From Cyclobacteriaceae bacterium (GTDB lineage Bacteria > Bacteroidota > Bacteroidia > Cytophagales > Cyclobacteriaceae), in NCBI GenBank assembly GCA_028281285.1, contig JANQKF010000013.1:124001-188000 (forward strand): 64,000 nt of DNA, in the 5' to 3' direction. This document shows positions 1 through 6,468 of this stretch, piece after piece. The notes beneath the pieces are model-generated. The model was not told the DNA's origin. It saw only the letters and a program-made list of their open reading frames with translations, and ran no database searches. Every line of letters begins with the position of its first letter. Position 1 is the stretch's first letter. A program made the position numbers and the translations under genes.

Positions 1-1748
1 ATTCTGATCTTTGTCCCACTTACTTCTCCTAATATTCCCTTTCCAGGCAATTCGGTATAGGATTCAATATGGGAAACCTTTCCATCGTCCTGCACGGAAT
101 TGTAGATTAAGACCGACAACGGATGTGTACTGTTCCCGGCAAGTGCCCTGATTAAGCTCCAATGGCGTTGGGCCATCATACCATGAAACTCGAGACTTTT
201 TTGTTCTGAAGATGTCAACGTACCGGTTTTATCGAAAACGATATGATTGATCGAACTCATTTTCTCAACAACACCGGCATTCTTCAAATAGAGTTTATTT
301 CTTCCGAAAACTCGCATTACGCTACCTACTGTAAAAGGGGTAGACAATGCCAAAGCACATGGACAAGCAACAATGAGCACTGCGGTGAATACCAACCAGG
401 TTTTTGAAGGGTCAATCAGTTGCCAGATAACGGCTCCTGCTATAGCCAAACCAACCACTGCTATGGTAAAATACTGGCTGACCTTATCAACTATACTCAC
501 ATGTTCCGAGTCTTTGGAAAAGGCCTCATCATTCCAAAGTTTAGTGAGATAACTATGCGATATTTCTTTCTGAATCACCAGTCGAATGGTGCTTCCGACC
601 TGCTTGCCCCCGGCATAGATATAATCTCCTTTTTTCTTGAGTACAGGTTTAGATTCCCCGGTCACGAAAGAATAATCAATGGAAGCCGATTCATCAATCA
701 GAATCGCATCGGCCGGAATGATCTCATTATTCCGAATCAGGATTTCGTCACCTTTCCGAAGCTCTTTGACCTGAGTAGACTCAAACTTCTCCTCAGACTT
801 TCGCATCACCGCAAGTGGAAAATAGGACTTAAAATCACGCTCAAACGAAAGGGTTTCATACGTTTTTGCCTGGAACCACTTACCGATCAATAGGAAAAAA
901 ATCAGCCCCACCAAAGAATCAAAATAGCCGGGTCCTGTATGGGACAGTATTTCATAGCTGCTTCTCAGGAACAGTACAATTACACCAAGTGCTATGGGCA
1001 CATCGATGTTGAGAAATCTTTGTCTAAGGCTTTTGACAGCAGATTTCAGATAATCAAAACCTGCGTAAAATACTACTGGCACTGCCAATAGCATATTCAG
1101 ATAGCTGAAGAACTGGCTGTATCGAGCCTCAATTCCTTGCATGCCCAGGTACTCCGGAAAACTCAACAACATCACATTGCCAAAACAAAAACCGGCTACG
1201 CCCAACTTCACAATGACTCCCTTTGTGGCTGAACCCTTTTCTTCCTTTTTCTCATCAAGGTTTATAGAAGGTCCATACCCAATGGAATCCAGAAGTTCAG
1301 CCAGTTGTCTCAGGCTTATTCCTTTAACCGAGTAATGGACGGTCAGGTCTTTCTTCACAAAGTCTACCTTAGAATCAAGTATGTCCGGACTAAGTCGTGA
1401 CAGGTTTTCCAATAACCAGATGCAGCTACTACAATGAATATTAGGAATTGAAAATGTTACACGTTCATAGTCTTCCGACCTGAAATCCAGGAGCTCATTT
1501 TTGATGGACTCATTTTCCAGAAAATCGAAAAGTTTGTTGGAGGCAGACTTTTGGGTGATCCCAGGAGTAGACTCAAATTCGTAGTAGTCGCAAAGCTCGT
1601 TGGCAGAAAGTATCTCGTACACTGTTTTGCAACCATGGCAACAAAACTGTTTTTCTTCAATTCTGATTTTGGAAACATTACAAGGATCACCGCAATGATA
1701 GCATTGTTCCTCTTGTTCCACCCTTCGATCCTCTCGGGTAACTGCCAT
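1..1748 (-). CDS. ccoI: Copper-translocating P-type ATPase, CcoI/FixI type (3' end cut by window)
   Basis: This is an inner-membrane P1B-type ATPase thought to supply copper for cbb3-type cytochrome oxidase assembly. About 582 residues are visible; the C-terminal part of the P/N domain lies beyond base 1. The N-terminus has a cysteine cluster typical of CcoI (C16, C19, C23, then CCHGC at 36-40), followed by an HMA-like domain with IHCSSCIWLL. Further along come an actuator-domain TGES, the CPCALAL membrane motif and the phosphorylation motif DKTGTLT near base 230. The ATG at 1748 overlaps the stop of the upstream stress-protein gene by one base (TAATG), so translation is probably coupled. Family homologues are about 790-800 residues. 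The cysteine-rich N-terminus favours CcoI over a CopA exporter. The oxidase genes ccoNOP would be expected just outside the window. Confidence 0.93.
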   Translation of the reverse strand, partial: MAVTREDRRVEQEEQCYHCGDPCNVSKIRIEEKQFCCHGCKTVYEILSANELCDYYEFESTPGITQKSASNKLFDFLENESIKNELLDFRSEDYERVTFSIPNIHCSSCIWLLENLSRLSPDILDSKVDFVKKDLTVHYSVKGISLRQLAELLDSIGYGPSINLDEKKEEKGSATKGVIVKLGVAGFCFGNVMLLSFPEYLGMQGIEARYSQFFSYLNMLLAVPVVFYAGFDYLKSAVKSLRQRFLNIDVPIALGVIVLFLRSSYEILSHTGPGYFDSLVGLIFFLLIGKWFQAKTYETLSFERDFKSYFPLAVMRKSEEKFESTQVKELRKGDEILIRNNEIIPADAILIDESASIDYSFVTGESKPVLKKKGDYIYAGGKQVGSTIRLVIQKEISHSYLTKLWNDEAFSKDSEHVSIVDKVSQYFTIAVVGLAIAGAVIWQLIDPSKTWLVFTAVLIVACPCALALSTPFTVGSVMRVFGRNKLYLKNAGVVEKMSSINHIVFDKTGTLTSSEQKSLEFHGMMAQRHWSLIRALAGNSTHPLSVLIYNSVQDDGKVSHIESYTELPGKGILGEVSGTKIR

Positions 1749-2542
1749 TAGTGATGGTTTTTGAAAATAAAGGTAGGTGCGGAATCAGTAACTACCCGGT
1801 TCTTCGCATTGCAATTCAAGAGCCGGTTGCCTCCAATTTCACCTGCTATAACCATTGGGTGGTCTGTTGTATTCTCAATAAGCCTGATCAAACATTCGAT
1901 GGGATCGTCATACATGAGCTGAATGCCAATATCTTTGAAAAACAGTTTGATGTAATCGATAAAGACCTTCTCAGCTTCAATCGCTTGATTTGATTCAGGA
2001 TCACTCACTAAAACAGATACAGGCAAGGTTCTTAATTCTGTGTTAAAAATGGAGATGAACTGCTTGACGGATTGAACAGAAGACAATGATCCGTCATGTA
2101 ACATAATCAGACTATCGACTTTGCGATTCTCGGGAAGTACAAGAACAGGGCACGAAACTACTTTGATCAGATCTTCCAGTACACCTTCTCCGCAATAGTT
2201 TTGCAGCACCTTTCGATCTATTATCATCAGGTCAGCGACTGAACTGATAGTAGTAAGAAGCCCATCATCCACCGATTCTCTAAGCATGGCAAGGTTCATC
2301 CCTAATTCCTCAGCACTTTTTTCGGCTGCCACTTCAAACTCAATGTCCGCAACCCTGGATTTCAAATTAAATACCGGATCGGCTTCGTTGGTGGCAAGTG
2401 CCATTTTCTTTTCCAGATAGCCTGAAATACTGATTCCGGTTAGTAGTTTGGTGTGAGATTGGTTAAGCAAATAGCGGACATCCGACAAAAATTCGTGATC
2501 GTGTATTCCTCGTTCGTATGATATGATGACCTTATGCTTCAA
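1748..2542 (-). CDS. Universal stress protein (UspA) family, two-domain
   Basis: The 264-residue cytoplasmic protein reads as two divergent Usp (Rossmann-like) domains. The first spans roughly residues 1-137 and ends in the family-typical CPVLVLPE strand; the second spans about 143-262 and ends in APTFIFKN. I do not see the canonical G-x2-G-x9-G(S/T) ATP-binding motif, so nucleotide binding is doubtful. The gene lies between an FNR-like regulator and ccoI and overlaps ccoI by one base, which suggests a shared oxygen-responsive transcript. A putative promoter and FNR-type palindrome lie 25-95 bases upstream. Its molecular role is not evident from sequence. Confidence 0.8.
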   Translation of the reverse strand: MKHKVIISYERGIHDHEFLSDVRYLLNQSHTKLLTGISISGYLEKKMALATNEADPVFNLKSRVADIEFEVAAEKSAEELGMNLAMLRESVDDGLLTTISSVADLMIIDRKVLQNYCGEGVLEDLIKVVSCPVLVLPENRKVDSLIMLHDGSLSSVQSVKQFISIFNTELRTLPVSVLVSDPESNQAIEAEKVFIDYIKLFFKDIGIQLMYDDPIECLIRLIENTTDHPMVIAGEIGGNRLLNCNAKNRVVTDSAPTFIFKNHH

Positions 2543-2566
2543 CCCTGAGATACTAGTCTACCTTAA

Positions 2567-2574
2567 CAAAGGTA
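2567..2574 (-). promoter_or_regulatory. Putative -7 promoter element TACCTTTG for usp-ccoI
   Basis: The minus strand reads TACCTTTG here, an exact match to the Bacteroidota -7 consensus TAnnTTTG, 25 bases ahead of the stress-protein ATG. No good TTTG -33 element is visible upstream, as expected for an activator-dependent promoter. The centre of the FNR-like palindrome would lie about 62 bases above the predicted start site, a class I activator distance. This is inference from spacing only. Confidence 0.45.
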
Positions 2575-2613
2575 TCCAACGTATTCAGGCTGCTTTTTGA
2601 TGGTTATCAGTAG

Positions 2614-2637
2614 AAAACATGATATATATCATGTTTT
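2614..2637. promoter_or_regulatory. 24-bp perfect palindrome, FNR/CRP-type operator
   Basis: A perfect 24-base palindrome has the core CATGATATATATCATG. It contains TGAT-N4-ATCA, which matches the FNR box TTGAT-N4-ATCAA except for the outermost base of each arm. It overlaps the last codons and stop of the adjacent FNR-family gene and lies upstream of the stress protein-ccoI unit. The regulator keeps the Glu and Arg of the FNR recognition helix, so this gene is the natural candidate to bind here. Confidence 0.75.
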
Positions 2638-3355
2638 AACCATAGAAGTCAGCTTCGCGTAGCAGAGAATCAGAATCGAGGACCTTGATTTTCTTTCCCT
2701 GAAGCGCAATCAAACCATCAGACTTGAACTCGGAAAGAAGCCGAATTACGGTCTCGGTAGCAGTACCTACAATATTGGCAAGGTCTTCCCTTGAAAGAGC
2801 AATATCAATAATCTCACTTTCACCACCTTCCATGCCATAAGTCTCTTTAAGCATGAGAATTGTAGCCGCAAGTCGCTCACGCACAGATTTTTGAGCAAGT
2901 TGTGCCAGTTTTTCCTCCATGACCCCAAGCTCATGACAAACGGCCTTCATCATGGTCTTAAAAAAACCAGGATTCGAATTTAGCACAGTGAGAAAATCGG
3001 ATTTAGGAATAAAGCAAACAGCGGCTTCTTCAATAACGGTTGCCGAAGCACCATAAAATTCCTCACTTAGCAGTGATCTGTAACCAAGGAAATCTCCGGG
3101 TTGACAAATAAAGAGAATCTGCTCTTTGCCATTCGAACCCATTTTCGAGACTTTCACTTTACCTTTATTGACACAAAATATCCCAAGAGGACGCGTTCCT
3201 TCATAGAAGAGGATCTGCCCCTTCTTATAGGGAACACATGATTTATGAGATGAAATTGTGTTTAGTTCGGCTCCATCAAGATCAGCAAACATGGACGAAT
3301 GCCGGCTTTGACAGGCTTGACAATGTAAGTCTATTTGATTTTTACGTGCGGCCAT
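2636..3355 (-). CDS. FNR/CRP-family transcriptional regulator
   Basis: The 239-residue protein has a cyclic-nucleotide-binding-like beta-roll (about 25-140), a dimerisation helix, and a C-terminal winged helix-turn-helix (about 165-228). The recognition helix reads ATETVIRLLSEF, keeping the Glu and Arg that in FNR contact the TGAT half-site. An N-terminal C12-x2-C15 pair and C40 recall the iron-sulphur ligands of FNR, but the spacing is not that of the E. coli protein, so oxygen sensing is plausible rather than shown. It sits upstream of usp-ccoI, a setting usual for regulators of microaerobic respiration. Its own 3' end overlaps a palindromic operator, and a weaker half-site lies in its promoter region. 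Confidence 0.88.
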   Translation of the reverse strand: MAARKNQIDLHCQACQSRHSSMFADLDGAELNTISSHKSCVPYKKGQILFYEGTRPLGIFCVNKGKVKVSKMGSNGKEQILFICQPGDFLGYRSLLSEEFYGASATVIEEAAVCFIPKSDFLTVLNSNPGFFKTMMKAVCHELGVMEEKLAQLAQKSVRERLAATILMLKETYGMEGGESEIIDIALSREDLANIVGTATETVIRLLSEFKSDGLIALQGKKIKVLDSDSLLREADFYG

Positions 3356-3391
3356 TTAAGGTTGCTTGAGTATGGAACTAATTTAGATACC

Positions 3392-3407
3392 AAGTGATAT
3401 ATATGCA
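3392..3407. promoter_or_regulatory. Degenerate FNR-like half-site upstream of the regulator
   Basis: The intergenic region between the regulator and the divergent acetyltransferase contains AAGTGATATATATGCA. It repeats the TGATATATAT core of the perfect palindrome at 2614-2637, but its second arm (ATGC) is degraded. It could be an autoregulatory site. The match is short and A/T rich, so the call is weak. Confidence 0.3.
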
Positions 3408-3457
3408 AGACCGGTAGTCAGATTAAAACTGAAAATTCGATTGACTACATTTATACC

Positions 3458-3994
3458 ATGCAAACCATTCCCAGTCCGCGTCTAGAGCTAACGCCAATAT
3501 CATCCGATGACTTTGATCTATTCGTAGAATCCATGCTCACCGACCCGCGAGTGGTTGAATTTTACCACAGCTATAAAATTATGACCGACCTGGAAGAAAT
3601 TAGGACGAAGGCAATGGGTGATTTCTGGGCATATTTTGAAGAAAGCAGAAAAAGAGGTTATGAAGTTTGGGCGGCACGAATCAAGGACAACGATCAATTT
3701 ATCGGGTGGTCCGGCCTGGTTCACTCGAACTTATCTGAAAAATACGGAGGGCCTGAAATTCAATACATGTTGGCCGGAGATGCACATGGCAAGGGCTATG
3801 CCACGGAAATGGCCACCGCAATTATCGACTATGCACAAAATGAATTGAAACTGGATATCGTTATTGCCACAGTAGATATTCCAAACAAAGGTTCAATCCG
3901 TATAATCGAAAAATTGGGCTTTCAATTTGACGGGCAAATAGAGGCCTATGGAAGCAGTGAAATGTATTTGTACAGTAAAACACTAAATCCCTGA
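3458..3994 (+). CDS. GNAT N-acetyltransferase, RimJ/RimL-like
   Basis: The 178-residue protein has the GNAT fold signature of the RimJ/RimL group. It starts with a PSPRLELTP strand and carries an acetyl-CoA pyrophosphate loop-like GKGYATEM at about 112-119. The terminal motif is NKGSIRIIEKLGF at about 143-155. The substrate could be a protein N-terminus or a small molecule; the sequence does not decide. Its TGA stop is embedded in the CTGA that opens the following metallo-beta-lactamase, so both are likely translated from one message. Confidence 0.85.
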   Translation: MQTIPSPRLELTPISSDDFDLFVESMLTDPRVVEFYHSYKIMTDLEEIRTKAMGDFWAYFEESRKRGYEVWAARIKDNDQFIGWSGLVHSNLSEKYGGPEIQYMLAGDAHGKGYATEMATAIIDYAQNELKLDIVIATVDIPNKGSIRIIEKLGFQFDGQIEAYGSSEMYLYSKTLNP

Positions 3995-4719
3995 AGAAGT
4001 TAATCTATCTCTCAGCCATTTGCCTGTTCTTTAGTTGCTCTCCCAAAGAACAAGTCGAAAATTACGAGTCCAAAACACTCGAAATTAAGAAAATCTCCAC
4101 GGGTGTCTATCAACATATTTCTTATCTCAACACCTTTGGTTTTGGCAAAGTCACCTGCAATGGAATGATTGCTTACCACCAAGGAGAGGCGGTTGTTTTC
4201 GATACACCAACCAATGATTCAACCTCTCTTGAACTGATTGACTGGATCGAGAATGAGTTAGATGCCAAAGTCAAAGCCGTTATACCAACCCATTTTCATG
4301 AAGACTGTCTTGGAGGATTGAATGCTTTTCATCAAAGGAAGATCCCTTCCTTTGCCAATCAAGAAACGATCACACTGGTCGAAGGTGATCTAAAACCAAA
4401 ATATTCGTTCGAGAACTCACTCGAAATTGAAATCGGTGACGAAAGAGTCATTATAGAATTCTTGGGAAAGGGCCATACGATAGACAATGTCATCGGCTAT
4501 TTTGAAACGGGGAACACGATCTTCGGTGGATGCATGATCAAATCGATGAATGCTGGAAAAGGATTCCTTGGAGATGCGGACACACTGGCCTGGCCTATGA
4601 CCGTAGCTTCGATAAAGCAAAAATACCCCGACATAAAAACGGTGATACCGGGGCATGGTAAAACAGGAGGTCCCGAGTTGCTGGACTATACCATTGAGAT
4701 GTTCAGTAAAAACAACTAG
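3991..4719 (+). CDS. Subclass B1 metallo-beta-lactamase, lipoprotein, apparent CTG start
   Basis: Zinc hydrolase predicted to cleave beta-lactams in the periplasm. Numbered from the CTG at 3991, the B1 ligands are all visible: H101-F-H103-E-D105, H162 (GKGHTID), C181 within GGCMIKS, and H222 (PGHGKTGG). K184 is at the position that binds the substrate carboxylate in B1 enzymes. The first in-frame ATG (4165) would remove 58 residues. Reading from the CTG gives MKKLIYLSAICLFFSC if CTG initiates with Met: a basic start, a hydrophobic core and a lipobox with C16. An in-frame TAA at 3976 closes the frame upstream, and no ATG, GTG or TTG gives the signal peptide. The CTGA overlap with the acetyltransferase stop mimics the common ATGA coupling. 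The 242-residue length suits the family. The family call is strong; the start codon is inferred. Confidence 0.87.
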   Translation: MKKLIYLSAICLFFSCSPKEQVENYESKTLEIKKISTGVYQHISYLNTFGFGKVTCNGMIAYHQGEAVVFDTPTNDSTSLELIDWIENELDAKVKAVIPTHFHEDCLGGLNAFHQRKIPSFANQETITLVEGDLKPKYSFENSLEIEIGDERVIIEFLGKGHTIDNVIGYFETGNTIFGGCMIKSMNAGKGFLGDADTLAWPMTVASIKQKYPDIKTVIPGHGKTGGPELLDYTIEMFSKNN

Positions 4720-4736
4720 CCTTTTTTCAGAATTTA

Positions 4737-4784
4737 TTTGCGTAACCAAATAGTTACATATATATTTGTAACCAATCAGTTACC
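4737..4784 (+). promoter_or_regulatory. Promoter with two tandem palindromic operators for the ArsR-SRPBCC operon
   Basis: TTTG (4737-4740), a 20-base spacer and TATATTTG (4761-4768) make an excellent Bacteroidota promoter. The inverted repeat GTAACCAAATAGTTAC (4742-4757) fills the spacer. A second copy, GTAACCAATCAGTTAC (4769-4784), covers the expected transcription start. The two copies are 27 bases apart and share GTAACCAA-N2-AGTTAC. Repressor bound at either would block RNA polymerase, so the downstream ArsR protein probably represses its own operon. Confidence 0.82.
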
Positions 4785-4790
4785 TATTTA

Positions 4791-5120
4791 ATGAGACGAG
4801 ATGTTTTTCAAGCTATTGCCGATCCCATTCGCAGGGATATCATTGAGCTACTAGCCGAGGAGCCTAAAACTGTGAATGCGATTGCCGAACAGTTTGAGGT
4901 AAGTCGCCCTGCTATCTCCAAACATTTGAAAATCCTTAATGAATGTGGGCTGATTGAAATAGATAAAAAAGGAAGAGAGCGGTATTGCCAGATTCAACCT
5001 CGAGAACTGATCCCTGCCTTTGTTTGGCTCGATCAATACAAAGCTCTTTGGGAAGAGAAACTGGACGCTTTCGAAAAATATGTAATGGAACTTAAAGCTA
5101 AAACCAAAAACAATGAGTGA
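4791..5120 (+). CDS. ArsR-family winged-helix repressor
   Basis: The 109-residue protein is a compact ArsR/SmtB-type winged helix with the start FQAIADPIRRDIIELL and a helix-turn-helix around VSRPAISKHLKILNECGL (about 38-55). The ELCVCDL-type metal-binding cysteines of ArsR/SmtB are absent, so it belongs with non-metal members often paired with SRPBCC proteins. The ATG is 22 bases after a promoter carrying two palindromic operators, which supports autoregulation. Its stop lies inside the start region of the SRPBCC gene, an 8-base overlap. The effector is unknown. Confidence 0.88.
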   Translation: MRRDVFQAIADPIRRDIIELLAEEPKTVNAIAEQFEVSRPAISKHLKILNECGLIEIDKKGRERYCQIQPRELIPAFVWLDQYKALWEEKLDAFEKYVMELKAKTKNNE

Positions 5121-5574
5121 TTCCAACGACCTTAAAAACCGCACCCTAACGATTACCAAAACCCTTAACGCTCCTATCCAATTGGTATGGGAAGCCTGGA
5201 CCAACCCTGAGCACATTGCCCAGTGGTGGGGCCCTCCGGGAATGAAAACCCGCGTGATTAAGCACGAATTTAAAGTAGGTGGTGAATGGGAATATGCCAT
5301 GCAAATGCCTGACAGCAATGACTTCATTGCGGATGGCGTATACTCCGAGATCGTAGAGCTTCAGCGAATCTTTTCCTCGGCTAACTTCAAGCCCATGACG
5401 GAGGGTGTGGAAATCCAGTCGATCTTCGAAGAAGATGGTGATCAGACTCACTTCACCTTTAATTGTGTTCACCCTACTGTAGAATACTGTAAGCAACAGG
5501 AAGAAATGGGATTTTACAATGGATGGGGTTCAGTATTTAACAGGTTACAGGAATTCTTGTCTTCGCACGACTAA
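5113..5574 (+). CDS. SRPBCC / AHSA1-domain protein
   Basis: The 153-residue protein has a single START-like AHSA1 domain: the opening TLTITKTLNAPIQLVWEAWT, then HIAQWWGPPGM, and a C-terminal helix NGWGSVFNRLQEFL. The fold makes a hydrophobic ligand pocket; no catalytic residues can be assigned. It is translationally coupled to the preceding ArsR repressor. In such pairs the SRPBCC protein is thought to bind or act on the molecule sensed by the regulator, but this is not proven. It ends three bases before the convergent menA stop. Confidence 0.85.
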   Translation: MSDSNDLKNRTLTITKTLNAPIQLVWEAWTNPEHIAQWWGPPGMKTRVIKHEFKVGGEWEYAMQMPDSNDFIADGVYSEIVELQRIFSSANFKPMTEGVEIQSIFEEDGDQTHFTFNCVHPTVEYCKQQEEMGFYNGWGSVFNRLQEFLSSHD

Positions 5575-5577
5575 GGA

Positions 5578-6468
5578 CTAAAATAGCTGCCCTACTCCAA
5601 ATAGTATCACAAATAGCAAGGTTGTCAAAGCCATTTGCTTTAGGAAAGGATCAAGTTGATCTGCTTCCTTATAGGCTTTGACAGCTTTTCCATTTTTGGC
5701 CAATAAAGGAATTACTAACAGGATAGCAAATTGTACGGGGCTGGTGTAGTTCATAACGACATAAACTACTGACGCCAGATATCCGGTCGCCAATATCATC
5801 CAATGATAAACTACTGCCCTTTCACGCCCTAATCGCACCGGAATGGAATACTTACCCGCCAATTTATCGGATTCAATATCCCGGATATTGTTAACATTTA
5901 AGACGGCCACTGAAAACAATCCGGTAGTGATCGCAGGAAGCAAATATTGATAATTGAACTCTTGTTCGTAGAGGTAAGCACTACCTAAAACAGCTACAAG
6001 TCCAAAGAAGATCAAAACACTAATATCACCCAAGCCTGCATAGCCATAAGGTCTATAGCCTGCCGTGTAAGTAATTGCTGCAATGATGGCTAAAACACCA
6101 ATTCCTATAAATACCAGGAAAGCAATTGAAGACCAACCAAATGCCGAATAAAGTAATCCTATACCACTGGCCAACGATAAAATCGTAAAGATGATCATCG
6201 CATTTCGCATCGCCCTCTTGGAAATCGCCCCGGATTGAACTGTGCGCTGTGGACCACTTCGTTCAGCACTATCTGCGCCATGAACTGAATCTCCATAATC
6301 ATTGGCCAGGTTTGACAAAATCTGTAGGCAGATGGTTGTTAAGGCGCAAAGAGCAAAAAGATCACCGCGAAAATTTCCGGATGAGGCAGCCAAAAAGGTC
6401 CCCATACCAATACTTGCTAACGCAAGTGGCAAGGTTCTTAATCGGAAAGCCTGAATCCAATGTCTCAT
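5578..6468 (-). CDS. menA: 1,4-dihydroxy-2-naphthoate polyprenyltransferase (menaquinone synthesis)
   Basis: UbiA-family membrane prenyltransferase that attaches the polyprenyl chain to 1,4-dihydroxy-2-naphthoate to form demethylmenaquinone. The first aspartate motif is NDYGD at 56-60, followed by the MenA-typical sequence GPQRTVQSG. The second, NNIRDIESDKLAGK, is at about 192-205. About eight or nine hydrophobic segments are visible, and 296 residues is normal length. Its ATG directly follows the argS stop with no gap, so it is the last gene of an arginase-argS-menA unit. Menaquinone is the usual respiratory quinone of this phylum. Confidence 0.93.
   Translation of the reverse strand: MRHWIQAFRLRTLPLALASIGMGTFLAASSGNFRGDLFALCALTTICLQILSNLANDYGDSVHGADSAERSGPQRTVQSGAISKRAMRNAMIIFTILSLASGIGLLYSAFGWSSIAFLVFIGIGVLAIIAAITYTAGYRPYGYAGLGDISVLIFFGLVAVLGSAYLYEQEFNYQYLLPAITTGLFSVAVLNVNNIRDIESDKLAGKYSIPVRLGRERAVVYHWMILATGYLASVVYVVMNYTSPVQFAILLVIPLLAKNGKAVKAYKEADQLDPFLKQMALTTLLFVILFGVGQLF

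Noticed and set aside
420-893. 157-codon open frame on the plus strand
   Set aside because: It is antisense to ccoI, whose HMA, TGES, CPC and DKTGT motifs confirm the minus-strand reading; no recognisable protein features.
1751-1993. 80-codon plus-strand frame near the usp-ccoI junction
   Set aside because: Antisense shadow of the universal stress protein gene, which has a clear family pattern and coupled junction.
4851-5327. 158-codon minus-strand frame
   Set aside because: Antisense to the ArsR and SRPBCC genes, both well supported and preceded by a strong promoter.
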